From: Micromonospora zingiberis
GTDB taxonomy: Bacteria; Actinomycetota; Actinomycetes; Mycobacteriales; Micromonosporaceae
Reading direction: 5' to 3'
Length of the DNA stretch: 64,000 bases
NCBI RefSeq assembly: GCF_004331455.1
Contig: NZ_SJJR01000010.1
Coordinates: forward strand, 186,001 to 250,000
The notes under the pieces were generated by a model, which was not told the origin of the DNA, did not search any database, and saw only the letters and a program-made list of their open reading frames with translations. Below are positions 1 through 7,917 of this stretch, piece after piece. A program made the translations under genes and the position numbers. Numbering within the stretch: position 1 is the first letter of the stretch; every line of letters begins with the position of its first letter.

Positions 1-2
1 AG

Positions 3-149
3 CCGCTGTCGCACCGCCGTACCCGGGCTGGTGACGCGGCCGAGGCCGGGCGGGCTGCGCGTACCCCCGGGGTGTTGCTCGGCCTGCCCACCATCGGTGC
101 GCCGGCCGCGGTGCCCGCGCCGACGACCGGCTGCGCCGCCCCGCACTGA
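3..149 (+). CDS. Possible 3' end of an upstream gene (fragment)
   Basis: An open frame enters from the left edge and stops at a TGA at 147-149. Its codons have strongly G/C third positions, as expected for a real gene in this genome, and the peptide is Ala/Pro/Arg-rich, ending in APTTGCAAPH. No domain is recognisable in 48 residues, so no function is proposed. It could equally be chance open reading in GC-rich DNA. Between its stop and the next gene lie about 125 bases with no clear promoter. Confidence 0.3.
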   Translation, partial: PLSHRRTRAGDAAEAGRAARTPGVLLGLPTIGAPAAVPAPTTGCAAPH

Positions 150-274
150 CCTGTATCGACTCCACCACCACCGTCCTAACTCGACGGTGCTGGTGCGGTC
201 TTTGTCAGATCTTGGTCGTTGCGGTCTGCCGGATCGGTGTCGGCCGTATCGTGCTGGCCGGTGTGGAGAATTCG

Positions 275-1468
275 TTGACTCGCGTTGGGCCGGCGGCCAC
301 GGTTGCGCAGTGGGTGGAGGTGCATCGGCTGGCGGTGGCAGGCCGGGAGCCGGTGATCGCCCGGCACGTCGGCCGCCAGGTGGCGAGGGTGTGGCTGCGC
401 ACGTCGCGGTTCGCGGATGTCGAGGCGCTCGCGGCCGCGACTCTGACCCTTGGTCCGGACGCCGGTGCCTGCTATGACCTGGGGTGGGCGCAATCCGTCA
501 CCGGGCGGCCTCGGCCTGCCCTGGACAGCTACGAGCAGGCCCTGCGCCTGTATCGCGAGGTCGACGACCACGGCAACGAAGCAGCCACCCTCACCAGCAT
601 CGGCCGCGTGTACAACGGGCTGGGGGATCGGCAGCAGGCTCTCGCCTACTACGGGCAGGCTCTGCCCATCGTGCGGGAGGTCGGTGACCGTGCCGGCGAG
701 GCTGTCACCCTGAACAACATCGGCCGCGTGTACGCCGGGTTGGGGGATCGGCAGCGGGCTCTCGCCTACTACGGGCAGGCTCTGCCCATGATGCGGGAGG
801 TCGGTGACCGTGCCGGCGAGGCTGTCACCCTGAACAACATCGGTCTCGTGTACGACGGGTTGGGGGATCGGCAGCGGGCTCTCGCCTACTTCGGGCAGGC
901 TCTGCCGATCCGGCGGGAGGTCGGTGACCGTGCCGGCGAGGCTGTCACCCTGAACAACATCGGCCGCGTGTACGACGGGCTGGGGGATCGGCAGCGGGCT
1001 CTCGCCTACTTCGGGCAGGCTCTGCCGATCCGGCGGGAGGTCGGTGACCGTGCCGGCGAAGCTGTCACCCTGAACAACATCGGCGGCGTGTACGCCGGGT
1101 TGGGGGATCGGCAGCGGGCTCTCACCTACTACGGGCAGGCTCTGCCGATCCTGCGGGAGGTCGGTGACCGTGCCGGCGAAGCCGTCACCCTCAACAACAT
1201 CGGTTCAATCCGGTTTCAGGAGGGCGATCTCGCTGGGGCGGAGGAGGCGTTCGATGAAGTTCTCGAGGTCTTCCGCACCATCGGTGATCGCGGATCCGAA
1301 GCCACGGCGAGCTTCAACATGGCCTCCCTGCTACTGCGGATGGACCGAGTGGACGATGCCATCGAGTTCCAGCGCCGGGCGGTGGCGCTGGCCGAGCAGA
1401 CGGGCGATCCGGCGCTGGATCAGATGCGAGCGTTCCTCGTTCAGCTTGAGCAAGAACAGAAGGGATAG
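275..1468 (+). CDS. TPR repeat protein, first copy (FxSxx/Kinesin-light-chain type TPRs)
   Basis: A 397-aa protein. An N-terminal module (about residues 10-105) begins TVAQWVEVHRLAVAGREP and is followed by five near-perfect 40-residue tetratricopeptide units (core NNIGxVYxGLGDRQRALAY), then two diverged TPR-like helices and a unique C-terminus ending in EQEQKG. TPR arrays form a superhelical scaffold that binds peptides or partner proteins. I prefer the TTG start because GGAG lies 6 bases upstream and it gives the same N-terminus (xTxVAQWVEV) as the paralogue downstream. In-frame GTG codons at 251 and 263 are alternatives. It lies 3 bases before the EACC1-like gene and is probably co-transcribed with the CHAT-NTPase. 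Inference: a sensor or adaptor for that protease-NTPase. Confidence 0.82.
   Translation: MTRVGPAATVAQWVEVHRLAVAGREPVIARHVGRQVARVWLRTSRFADVEALAAATLTLGPDAGACYDLGWAQSVTGRPRPALDSYEQALRLYREVDDHGNEAATLTSIGRVYNGLGDRQQALAYYGQALPIVREVGDRAGEAVTLNNIGRVYAGLGDRQRALAYYGQALPMMREVGDRAGEAVTLNNIGLVYDGLGDRQRALAYFGQALPIRREVGDRAGEAVTLNNIGRVYDGLGDRQRALAYFGQALPIRREVGDRAGEAVTLNNIGGVYAGLGDRQRALTYYGQALPILREVGDRAGEAVTLNNIGSIRFQEGDLAGAEEAFDEVLEVFRTIGDRGSEATASFNMASLLLRMDRVDDAIEFQRRAVALAEQTGDPALDQMRAFLVQLEQEQKG
601..1200 (+). repeat. Five tandem 120-bp TPR-coding units
   Basis: Five head-to-tail 120-bp units, each encoding 40 residues, with only a few variable codons per unit: the residue after NIG (R, L or G), N/A/D before GLG, Y/F before GQAL, and the two residues after QALP. 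Four of the five units encode RQR (cagcgg) and only the first encodes RQQ (cagcag). The low synonymous divergence implies recent amplification or gene conversion. Confidence 0.95.
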
Positions 1469-1471
1469 TCG

Positions 1472-1822
1472 GTGGGAACTGCCGTACTTGAGGTGTCGGG
1501 ACCGGAGGCCGCCCGTTGGGCTGCGGAGCTGCGCGGCGCGCTCGCCGCGAACGCCGGGCCTGGCGATGAGGTGTCCCCGGTCGAGGTGCAGCGCTCCGCC
1601 GAGCTGGTGATCGCCGTCATCGGGTTGGTGTTCGCCGGGGTCGGCACGGCCAAGACGATCTGGGACTGGTGGCATTCCCGCCGTACGGACGGCGTCAGCG
1701 TCACGATCCTGCTCAGCGACGGTACCCGGGTCGAGCTGTCCAATGTCAGCAGTGGCGAGCTGGAGATCGCCTTCCAGCAGGTCGAATCGCGGCAAGCTGA
1801 GGGTGGGGACCACCGTGGGTGA
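1472..1822 (+). CDS. EACC1-type small component (effector-associated constant component 1)
   Basis: A 116-aa protein. It contains a hydrophobic helix (about residues 45-60, LVIAVIGLVFAGVGTAKTI), a WDWWHSRR motif, and a beta-rich C-terminus (VSVTILLSDGTRVELSNVSS). This layout matches the EACC1 family, a small component found beside effector and STAND-NTPase genes in actinobacterial conflict systems. Family assignment is from recall of its signature. The GTG start has AGAAGGGA 6 bases upstream. The stop overlaps the start of the CHAT-NTPase gene by 8 bases, so the two are likely translationally coupled. Its biochemical role is unknown to me. A membrane or oligomer-anchoring role is only inference from the hydrophobic helix. 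Confidence 0.75.
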   Translation: MGTAVLEVSGPEAARWAAELRGALAANAGPGDEVSPVEVQRSAELVIAVIGLVFAGVGTAKTIWDWWHSRRTDGVSVTILLSDGTRVELSNVSSGELEIAFQQVESRQAEGGDHRG

Positions 1823-4079
1823 GATGAGGACGTACGAGTTGGAGGTCTTCCAGCAGACCTCCGACTTCTCCGAACTGCGCCTGTCGACCGGTGGCGGCCC
1901 GCCGAAGACCCGTGGCCTGGACAAGGCAGCTATCGACCGGCTGATTGAGGTGGTTGAACGCGATTACAGTCAGCATGCGGTCGCGCAGAGGGTGTTCAAT
2001 GCGCCGCAGCTGCGTGGTCTCGGCGCGAAGCTGGCTGCCTTCCTCGACGGTGATGAGCGATGGCTGACCCCGGTGCTGGATCGCCCTCCCGGCGCCACGC
2101 TGCGCATCACCGCTGTGGAACGGCTGCGGCACCTGCCGTGGGAACTGCTCGCCGCAGACGACGTGCATCTGACCGTCTCCAGTCACGCGCCGTTGCTGCC
2201 GGTGCGGGCCATCGGCACCAACACAGCCCTCAAGGACCCGGTCGAGCCCAAGAACCGGCCGTTGCGGGTGCTGTTCATGGCCACATCCCCGGAGGGTGTC
2301 GAGCCGGTGCTCGGCTATGAGGCGGAGGAAGCGGCCATCCTGGCTGCCACCCGCCGGACCGGGACCGACCTGGTCGTGGAGGAGAGCGGCACCCTGGACG
2401 GGCTTCGGTTCGTCAGCCTCGACTACGGCGCGGGATACTTCGACGTCCTGCATCTGAGTGGTCACGCGACTATCGGCGCGGACGGTCAACCGGTCTTTCT
2501 GATCGAGAATGAGTTCGGTGGGCGCGCCTATGCCACCGCTGACCAGATCGCCCAAGCGGTGGGCGGACGCTGGCCCCGGTTGGTCTTCGTCTCCGGCTGC
2601 CTCACCGCGAACGCCCCCGACTCCGGCGCATTCCCGTCGATGAGTGAAAGCCTGGTCCGTGCCGGAGCCCCGGCCGTGTTGGGGTGGGCGCTGCCGGTCG
2701 GCGACGTCTCCGCGACCGAGTTCGCCGCCAAGCTCTACCAGCTTCTGGCTGCCGGGGAGGCCCTCGACCGGGCCGTCGTCGAGGCCCGCCAGCAGTTGTA
2801 CGCGAACAAGCGCGCCAACTGGCACCTGCTGCGCGTCTACGCCGACAGATCCCCACTCGCACCCATGGTCACGCCCCTGTATGAGCCGGGACGTGCCCGG
2901 ATCCAGGTTCGGCCCGCCGATCGGGAGTTCCTGGACCCGCAGACCCAACTGTCGCGGGTCGCCTCCCGTGCCGCATTCGTCGGACGACGGCGGGTCATCC
3001 AGCGTTGCCTGCGTACCCTCAAACAACCCGGCGGTGACGGCGCGGCCGAGGCCCTGGTCCTGGCCGGTATGGGCGGTCTTGGCAAGAGCAGCCTCGCCTC
3101 CCGGCTGCTGGAACGCATGCCCACCCACCAGCGTGCCGTCTGGTATGGCCGCGTCGATCTGCCCAAGTTCCGAGAACTCACCACCAAGGTCCACTTCCCC
3201 ACCCAGGACCAACAGAGCGAAGCAGAAAAGCTGCTCAACAACGACCAGGCTCCCCTCGTCGTACGCCTGCGTCGCCTGCTGCACGTCGATGGTCCCCTCG
3301 GGCAGACGCGGTGCCTGTTCGTGTTCGACGACTTCGAGGACGGCAACCTCGACGAACGCGACGGCGGGCACCTGCTGTCCCCGGAGATGGCCGACATCCT
3401 CCCGGCCCTGCTGACAGCCATTCGCGACACCGATAGCCCCAGCCGGGTCATCATCACCAGCCGCTACCGCTTCCCCGCACCCGCCGGCACCAGCATCGTC
3501 GTCGAGTCGCTGGAAACCCTCACCGACATCGAGCGGGCCAAGAAGCTTGCGAACCTGCCCAACCTGCGCCCCGACTCCCCGATCGACCCCGACATCCGCC
3601 GACGCGCCGTCGAGGCCGCGGCCGGCAACCCCCGCCTGCTCGACTGGCTCGACTTGATCGTCGCCGCTCCCGACCTCGACATCGACGGCCTGATCACCGC
3701 CATCGAAGCCGAAGCCGACCGGTTCCGCCGGGAAACCATCCTCGCCAAGAATCTCCTCAGCTCCCAACCCGCCGAGTTGCAGAAGATGCTCGCCAGGGTC
3801 AACGTCGTCGAACTCCCCGTTCCCGCCGGCACCGTCCGCGCTGTTCACGACCACCCCGACGCCACCGTCCACATCGAACGCGCCGTCCAACTCGGCCTGA
3901 TGGAACAGGGCACCGACCCCGAAACCCGCCAACCCCGCTACTACGTCTCCAACGTCCTACGCCCCCTCATCCGCCCGTTGCTCACCGACGACGAACACAC
4001 CGAGGCATGCGCCGCCGCCGCCCGATCCCTCTACGAACTCTGGATCACCGACCCGGCAACGCCCGAACCCGCGTCATGA
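1815..4079 (+). CDS. CHAT caspase-like protease fused to NB-ARC/STAND NTPase
   Basis: A 754-aa protein. Residues 1-150 are the usual pre-CHAT region (LPWELL). Residues about 150-340 are a CHAT clan-CD protease with the catalytic pair His217 (HLSGHA) and Cys262 (VSGCLT). From about residue 390 there is a P-loop NTPase: Walker A GMGGLGKSS with Lys424, Walker B LFVFDDFED with Asp505/506, and a RVIITSRYR sensor strand, followed by a helical C-terminus. STAND NTPases typically oligomerise when a ligand is sensed, and CHAT domains cut protein targets. The combination suggests a signal-gated protease for defence or programmed death (inference). The GTG start has a GGTGGGG Shine-Dalgarno; ATG at 1824 is an alternative. 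The stop overlaps the next TPR gene as ATGA. Confidence 0.88.
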   Translation: MGEMRTYELEVFQQTSDFSELRLSTGGGPPKTRGLDKAAIDRLIEVVERDYSQHAVAQRVFNAPQLRGLGAKLAAFLDGDERWLTPVLDRPPGATLRITAVERLRHLPWELLAADDVHLTVSSHAPLLPVRAIGTNTALKDPVEPKNRPLRVLFMATSPEGVEPVLGYEAEEAAILAATRRTGTDLVVEESGTLDGLRFVSLDYGAGYFDVLHLSGHATIGADGQPVFLIENEFGGRAYATADQIAQAVGGRWPRLVFVSGCLTANAPDSGAFPSMSESLVRAGAPAVLGWALPVGDVSATEFAAKLYQLLAAGEALDRAVVEARQQLYANKRANWHLLRVYADRSPLAPMVTPLYEPGRARIQVRPADREFLDPQTQLSRVASRAAFVGRRRVIQRCLRTLKQPGGDGAAEALVLAGMGGLGKSSLASRLLERMPTHQRAVWYGRVDLPKFRELTTKVHFPTQDQQSEAEKLLNNDQAPLVVRLRRLLHVDGPLGQTRCLFVFDDFEDGNLDERDGGHLLSPEMADILPALLTAIRDTDSPSRVIITSRYRFPAPAGTSIVVESLETLTDIERAKKLANLPNLRPDSPIDPDIRRRAVEAAAGNPRLLDWLDLIVAAPDLDIDGLITAIEAEADRFRRETILAKNLLSSQPAELQKMLARVNVVELPVPAGTVRAVHDHPDATVHIERAVQLGLMEQGTDPETRQPRYYVSNVLRPLIRPLLTDDEHTEACAAAARSLYELWITDPATPEPAS

Positions 4080-5284
4080 CCACCGTCGCCCAGTGGGTGG
4101 AGGTGCATCGGCTGGCGGTGGCGGGCCGGGAGCCGGTGATCGCCCGGCACGTCGGCCGCGTGGTGGCGAGGGTGTGGCTGCGCACGTCGCGGTTCGCGGA
4201 TGTCGAGGCGCTCGCGACCGCGACTCTGACCCTTGGTCCGGACGCCGGTGCCTGCTATTACCTGGGGTGGGCGCAATTCGTCACCGGGCGGCCTCGGCCT
4301 GCCCTGGACAGCTACGAGCAGGCCCTGCGCCTGTATCGCGAGGTCGACGACCACGGCAACGAAGCCGCCACCCTCACCAGCATCGGCCGCGTGTACAACG
4401 GGCTGGGGGATCGGCAGCAGGCTCTCGCCTACTACGGGCAGGCTCTGCCCATCGTGCGGGAGGTCGGTGACCGTGCCGGCGAAGCTGCCACCCTGAACAA
4501 CATCGGCCGCGTGTACGCCGGGTTGGGGGATCGGCAGCAGGCTCTCGCCTACTACGGGCAGGCTCTGCCCATCGTGCGGGAGGTCGGTGACCGTGCCGGC
4601 GAGGCCGTCACCCTGAACAACATCGGCCGCGTGTATGACGGGCTGGGGGATCGGCAGCAGGCTCTCGCCTACTACGGGCAGGCTCTGCCGATCCGGCGGG
4701 AGGTCGGTGACCGTGCCGGCGAGGCTGTCACCCTGAACAACATCGGCGGCGTGTACGCCGGGTTGGGGGATCGGCAGCAGGCTCTCGCCTACTTCGGGCA
4801 GGCTCTGCCGATCCGGCGGGAGGTCGGTGACCGTGCCGGCGAGGCTGTCACCCTGAACAACATCGGTCTCGTGTACGACGGGCTGGGGGATCGGCAGCAG
4901 GCTCTCACCTACTACGGGCAGGCGCTGCCCGTCATGCGGGAGGTCGGTGACCGTGCTGGCGAGGCTGTCACCCTGAACAACATCGGCGGCGTGTATGACG
5001 GGTTGGGGGATCGGCAGCGGGCTCTCGCCTACTTCGGGCAGGCTCTGCCGATCCGGCGGGAGGTCGGTGACCGTGCCGGCGAAGCCGTCACCCGATACAA
5101 CATCGCGATGATCCATCGCGGTGAGGGGCATCTCGACAAGGCGATCGGCGAACTCGAACTCGTCGTCGACCTCGACCGCCAGGTAGGCCACCCGGACCTC
5201 GCATCCGACACTGCCATGCTCGAACAACTACGCCAGGAACGAGCAACTGTTCAGCGAGCTGATCCGAGCCCTGGCCGGGACTGA
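4076..5284 (+). CDS. TPR repeat protein, second copy
   Basis: A 402-aa paralogue of the first TPR gene. Its start (MTTVAQWVEV) overlaps the CHAT-NTPase stop as ATGA, which fixes the start and argues for coupled translation. The N-terminal module is about 98% identical in DNA to the first copy over roughly 470 bp. It has six 40-residue TPR units rather than five, and five of the six carry RQQ where the first gene has RQR. The C-terminus is unrelated to that of the first copy (IHRGEGHLDKAIGELEL, ending PSPGRD). Inference: the two TPR proteins present the same kind of binding surface but connect to different partners through their C-termini. Confidence 0.85.
   Translation: MTTVAQWVEVHRLAVAGREPVIARHVGRVVARVWLRTSRFADVEALATATLTLGPDAGACYYLGWAQFVTGRPRPALDSYEQALRLYREVDDHGNEAATLTSIGRVYNGLGDRQQALAYYGQALPIVREVGDRAGEAATLNNIGRVYAGLGDRQQALAYYGQALPIVREVGDRAGEAVTLNNIGRVYDGLGDRQQALAYYGQALPIRREVGDRAGEAVTLNNIGGVYAGLGDRQQALAYFGQALPIRREVGDRAGEAVTLNNIGLVYDGLGDRQQALTYYGQALPVMREVGDRAGEAVTLNNIGGVYDGLGDRQRALAYFGQALPIRREVGDRAGEAVTRYNIAMIHRGEGHLDKAIGELELVVDLDRQVGHPDLASDTAMLEQLRQERATVQRADPSPGRD
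4384..5103 (+). repeat. Six tandem 120-bp TPR-coding units
   Basis: Six 120-bp units homologous to those at 601-1200, in the same orientation. Units 1-5 carry cagcag and unit 6 carries cagcgg at the RQ(Q/R) position. Variable codons are the same ones as in the other array. With the shared N-terminal module, this makes a long direct repeat offset by about 3.78 kb. Confidence 0.95.
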
Positions 5285-5398
5285 ACGGCGCCGACGTTCA
5301 GGTGGTGGCGATCGGCGAACAGCCGGCTGCTGCGCGGCCTCGCCCCGACGGGCGGGGCTGCGGAGGGAAAATCATGTTGGGTGGCGAGAGGACAAATT

Positions 5399-5410
5399 GT
5401 CAGTAGACGG
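5399..5410. promoter_or_regulatory. Possible GntR half-degenerate operator
   Basis: TGTC-agta-GACg, matching the TGTC-N4-GACA pattern at 5493-5504 and 6337-6348 except at the last base. It lies about 110 bases upstream of the GntR start, where a promoter is expected. Confidence 0.4.
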
Positions 5411-5492
5411 TCGAGGTGCCTCACGGTAATCTGTGGGATTTGCTGACCCGCCCGCCCGCTTCATGTCGCAACCGGGCCCGCAAGTAGCCTGC

Positions 5493-5504
5493 TGTCAGAC
5501 GACA
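5493..5504. promoter_or_regulatory. Putative GntR operator overlapping the gntR leader
   Basis: TGTC-agac-GACA, extended to CTGTC/GACAG, is a perfect inverted repeat immediately upstream of the Shine-Dalgarno of the GntR gene. This position would allow autorepression. The assignment is by position and by the repeated motif, not by experiment. Confidence 0.55.
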
Positions 5505-5516
5505 GTTGGAGATCCG

Positions 5517-6305
5517 GTGGACAACGCGAGCGACCCGACGAAGAAGCACAGCGCCGAGACCTTCGCCGCCGAACTCAGGCGCCGGATCAGGGAGGGCGTC
5601 AAGGGCTACGAGGCTGGCGCGAAACTCCCCACGCTGCGCGAATTCGCTGCCACCGAAGTCGGGGTGGCGCGGGGCGTCGCGGAGAAGGCGATCGATCGCC
5701 TTCGCGCTGAAGGGTTGATCGAGTCGCGTCGCGGTTCCGGTAGCTTTGTTCGGGCAGGCCGAATCCCTCGCACCTCCCCCGGCCGACTGTCGCTGGAGCA
5801 GTGGGGGCGCGGGTTGTCGATCCAGGCGCACGATGCAGCGAACCCGCCAAAGGTGGTGGATATTGAGGTCGGCGATACCGTGCCGCCGGCGCATGTTGCC
5901 GAGGCGCTCGGGGTGCCGCCCGGCGAGGTGGTGCTGTCGAGGTATCGCCGGTATGTGCGGGACCGGCGCTGCGTTCAGCTCGCCACTGCCTATCTGCCAA
6001 CAGACTTGACCCGTGGCACTCGCATCGAGCACACCGACACCGGGCTGGGCGGAACGTTCGCTCGACTGGCCGAGCAGGGAGTCGGGCCAACGAGGTTCGT
6101 GGAACGGGTCATCAGCCGCGCCCCTACCCCGGAGGAGATTGACGGGGTGGGCGGACGCGACGGCTTGGGCCTGCGTCGAGAGGGGAGCCTGGTCTTCGAG
6201 ATCACCAGGTGCGCCTACGCGGGTGACCGCTGCGTCGAGGTTTCGCTGATGGTGCTCGACGCCGAGGCGTACGAACTGGTGTATGCCTTCCCGGCCGAGG
6301 GATGA
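5517..6305 (+). CDS. GntR family transcriptional regulator with UTRA effector domain
   Basis: A 262-aa regulator. The winged helix-turn-helix is at about residues 8-75 (LPTLREFAATEVGVARGVAEKAIDRL, then GLIESRRGSGSFV) and is followed by a UTRA ligand-binding domain (about 90-255; VLSRYRRYVRDRRCVQLATAYLP). UTRA GntR proteins usually release DNA on binding a small metabolite. The GTG start has GGAG 5 bases upstream; the open frame extends further back but lacks a better start. Motifs of the form TGTC-N4-GACA lie upstream and immediately downstream, suggesting that it controls itself and the next transcription unit. The ligand cannot be inferred. Confidence 0.85.
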   Translation: MDNASDPTKKHSAETFAAELRRRIREGVKGYEAGAKLPTLREFAATEVGVARGVAEKAIDRLRAEGLIESRRGSGSFVRAGRIPRTSPGRLSLEQWGRGLSIQAHDAANPPKVVDIEVGDTVPPAHVAEALGVPPGEVVLSRYRRYVRDRRCVQLATAYLPTDLTRGTRIEHTDTGLGGTFARLAEQGVGPTRFVERVISRAPTPEEIDGVGGRDGLGLRREGSLVFEITRCAYAGDRCVEVSLMVLDAEAYELVYAFPAEG

Positions 6306-6333
6306 AACCGGAAAGATTGCCCTTAGAAACCTT

Positions 6334-6351
6334 GATTGTCTGCTGACAATC
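6334..6351. promoter_or_regulatory. Putative GntR operator upstream of the micro-protein/XRE unit
   Basis: GATTGTC-TGCT-GACAATC is a perfect 7-bp-arm inverted repeat located just after the GntR stop codon, in the 266-base gap before the micro-protein gene. It shares the TGTC-N4-GACA core with the sites before the GntR gene. The remainder of this gap shows no gene. Confidence 0.6.
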
Positions 6352-6571
6352 CGTCACGCTTGGTCCTGTAGGGATAACCCCACACCGGTCGTCCGACCAG
6401 CGAGTATCCGTGTGGGAGCCCGACTCCCGAAGGGATCGAGATGCTCGTCACTCCCAATGCGCGACGCCGAATCCGCGCAGGTCGCCTCCGTCCGATGTGT
6501 CCGAGGCCGCCGGAGGTGGCCCGAATCGCGGGCTCGACGGAAGCTCCGGGCTCGTGGGTGTCGACGTGGTG

Positions 6572-6700
6572 ATGACGGTGCTCAGTGGCGTGCTGCCGGG
6601 TTTCCTGCTCGGGCTGTTCGCGTTTCGGGTGAAGTCGCGGTGGTGTCCGCGCTGCGGGGAGTCCACGCACGCCGCGCCGCCGGTGCAGGGGGACCGATGA
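6572..6700 (+). CDS. 42-aa membrane micro-protein with CPRCG zinc-knuckle-like tail
   Basis: Begins MTVLSGVLPGFLLGLFAF, a single predicted membrane helix, followed by a basic turn and WCPRCGES. The stop overlaps the start of the XRE regulator as ATGA, indicating coupled translation and supporting a real gene despite its size. Upstream start codons (for example the GTG at 6569) cannot be excluded. Similar tiny proteins with one helix and one CxxC sit ahead of XRE regulators in related genomes (recall). No function is known to me. Confidence 0.6.
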   Translation: MTVLSGVLPGFLLGLFAFRVKSRWCPRCGESTHAAPPVQGDR

Positions 6701-7845
6701 ACCGCCCGCACCGACGCGACCACAACTCCGTACCCATCGGACGGCGGGTGGCGGAGTTGCGGGCCCGCCGGGGAATGAGCCAGCAAGCCTTCGCCGACCG
6801 GCTCGGCAAGTCGAAGAGCTGGGTCGACAAGATCGAGCGTGGCGTACGCCGGCTCGACCGCTACTCGGTCATCCGGGAGATCGCCGACGTGCTGCGCCTC
6901 GACCCGGACCTGCTCCTGGGCCCTCGCCAACCCCCACCAACCGCACCCAGCCTGGACGGGGTCGACGGGGTTCGGGCCGCCCTCGCCCGCTACCACGACC
7001 GGCCCCAGCGGACCGGCACGGCCGACCAGACGCGCCGGCAGGTCGCGTACGCCTGGATGGCCTACCAACACGCCCGCTACCCGCACCTCCTGGATGCCCT
7101 ACCGGCCCTGCTCGACGCCGCTCGCGGCACCCGCAGCCTGCTGGTGTCCACCTACCGGATCACCGCCGCCGTACTGATCAAACTCGACCACCCCGACCTC
7201 GCCTGGCTCGCCGCCGACCGGGCCGTCACCGCCGCCGCCGGCCCCACCCTCACCGCCACCGCCACGATCTCCGTCGCGCAAGCGCTGCGCGCCCTCGGTC
7301 ACCACCCGCTTGCCCTCGCCGCCGCCCTCACCGCCGCGGACACCGCAGACGACCCTGCCGTACGCGGAACCCTGTACCTCCAAGCCGGACTCGCCGCCGC
7401 CAGCAGCGGCGACCGCCGCAACACCGACGACCTGCTCCACCACGCCGCCGCCCTCGCCGACCGGCACACCAGCGACACCGACCCGCATCACACCGGCTTC
7501 GGGCCGGCCGCTGTCCAGGTGGCCCGATTCGTTGCCGCCCATCACCTCGGCGACACCACCGAGGCCATTCAGCACCACGTTCACGCGATCAACAGCGACG
7601 GCTGGCGGCGACTGCCGCCCGAACATCGGGCTGCCCACCTCATCGACGCCGCCCACACCTTCCTCGACACCGGCGACGCCACCCAGGCCGGGCAAGCCCT
7701 GCTCCACGCCGACCGCATCGCGCCGGCCGAAGTCCGTGACCGCCCGGCCGTTCGTACCTTCCTCGCCCAGCTCATCCAACGCGGACCCGCAGCGGCCGAC
7801 GTCGCGCGCCTGGCCACCATCGTCGGCCTGACCCGACAACCCTGA
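6697..7845 (+). CDS. XRE family regulator with TPR-like helical C-terminal domain
   Basis: A 382-aa protein. An N-terminal Cro/C1-type helix-turn-helix spans about residues 15-70 (RVAELRARRGMSQQAFADRLGKSKSWVDKIERG). It is followed by a long Ala-rich helical region resembling degenerate TPRs (about 95-375). This architecture is common in actinomycetes, where the C-terminal domain is thought to bind a peptide or protein signal. It overlaps the micro-protein gene by 4 bases, and the pair may act together. Regulation by the upstream GntR protein is suggested by the operator at 6334-6351. Targets are unknown. Confidence 0.82.
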   Translation: MNRPHRRDHNSVPIGRRVAELRARRGMSQQAFADRLGKSKSWVDKIERGVRRLDRYSVIREIADVLRLDPDLLLGPRQPPPTAPSLDGVDGVRAALARYHDRPQRTGTADQTRRQVAYAWMAYQHARYPHLLDALPALLDAARGTRSLLVSTYRITAAVLIKLDHPDLAWLAADRAVTAAAGPTLTATATISVAQALRALGHHPLALAAALTAADTADDPAVRGTLYLQAGLAAASSGDRRNTDDLLHHAAALADRHTSDTDPHHTGFGPAAVQVARFVAAHHLGDTTEAIQHHVHAINSDGWRRLPPEHRAAHLIDAAHTFLDTGDATQAGQALLHADRIAPAEVRDRPAVRTFLAQLIQRGPAAADVARLATIVGLTRQP

Positions 7846-7917
7846 CCTCGCCACTCGCCGCTTCCGGGTGCTGCTGCCCGGCAGCGTCCGGCCGAGCCAC
7901 CACCCACCACCGCGCGT

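Noticed and set aside
1746..3932. A 728-codon open frame antisense to the CHAT-NTPase gene
   Set aside because: Shadow frame of a G/C-third-position gene; the plus strand carries the CHAT and P-loop motifs.
601..5103. Regularly spaced repeats resembling an array
   Set aside because: Not a CRISPR: the units are contiguous 120-bp coding repeats without unique spacers and translate into TPRs.
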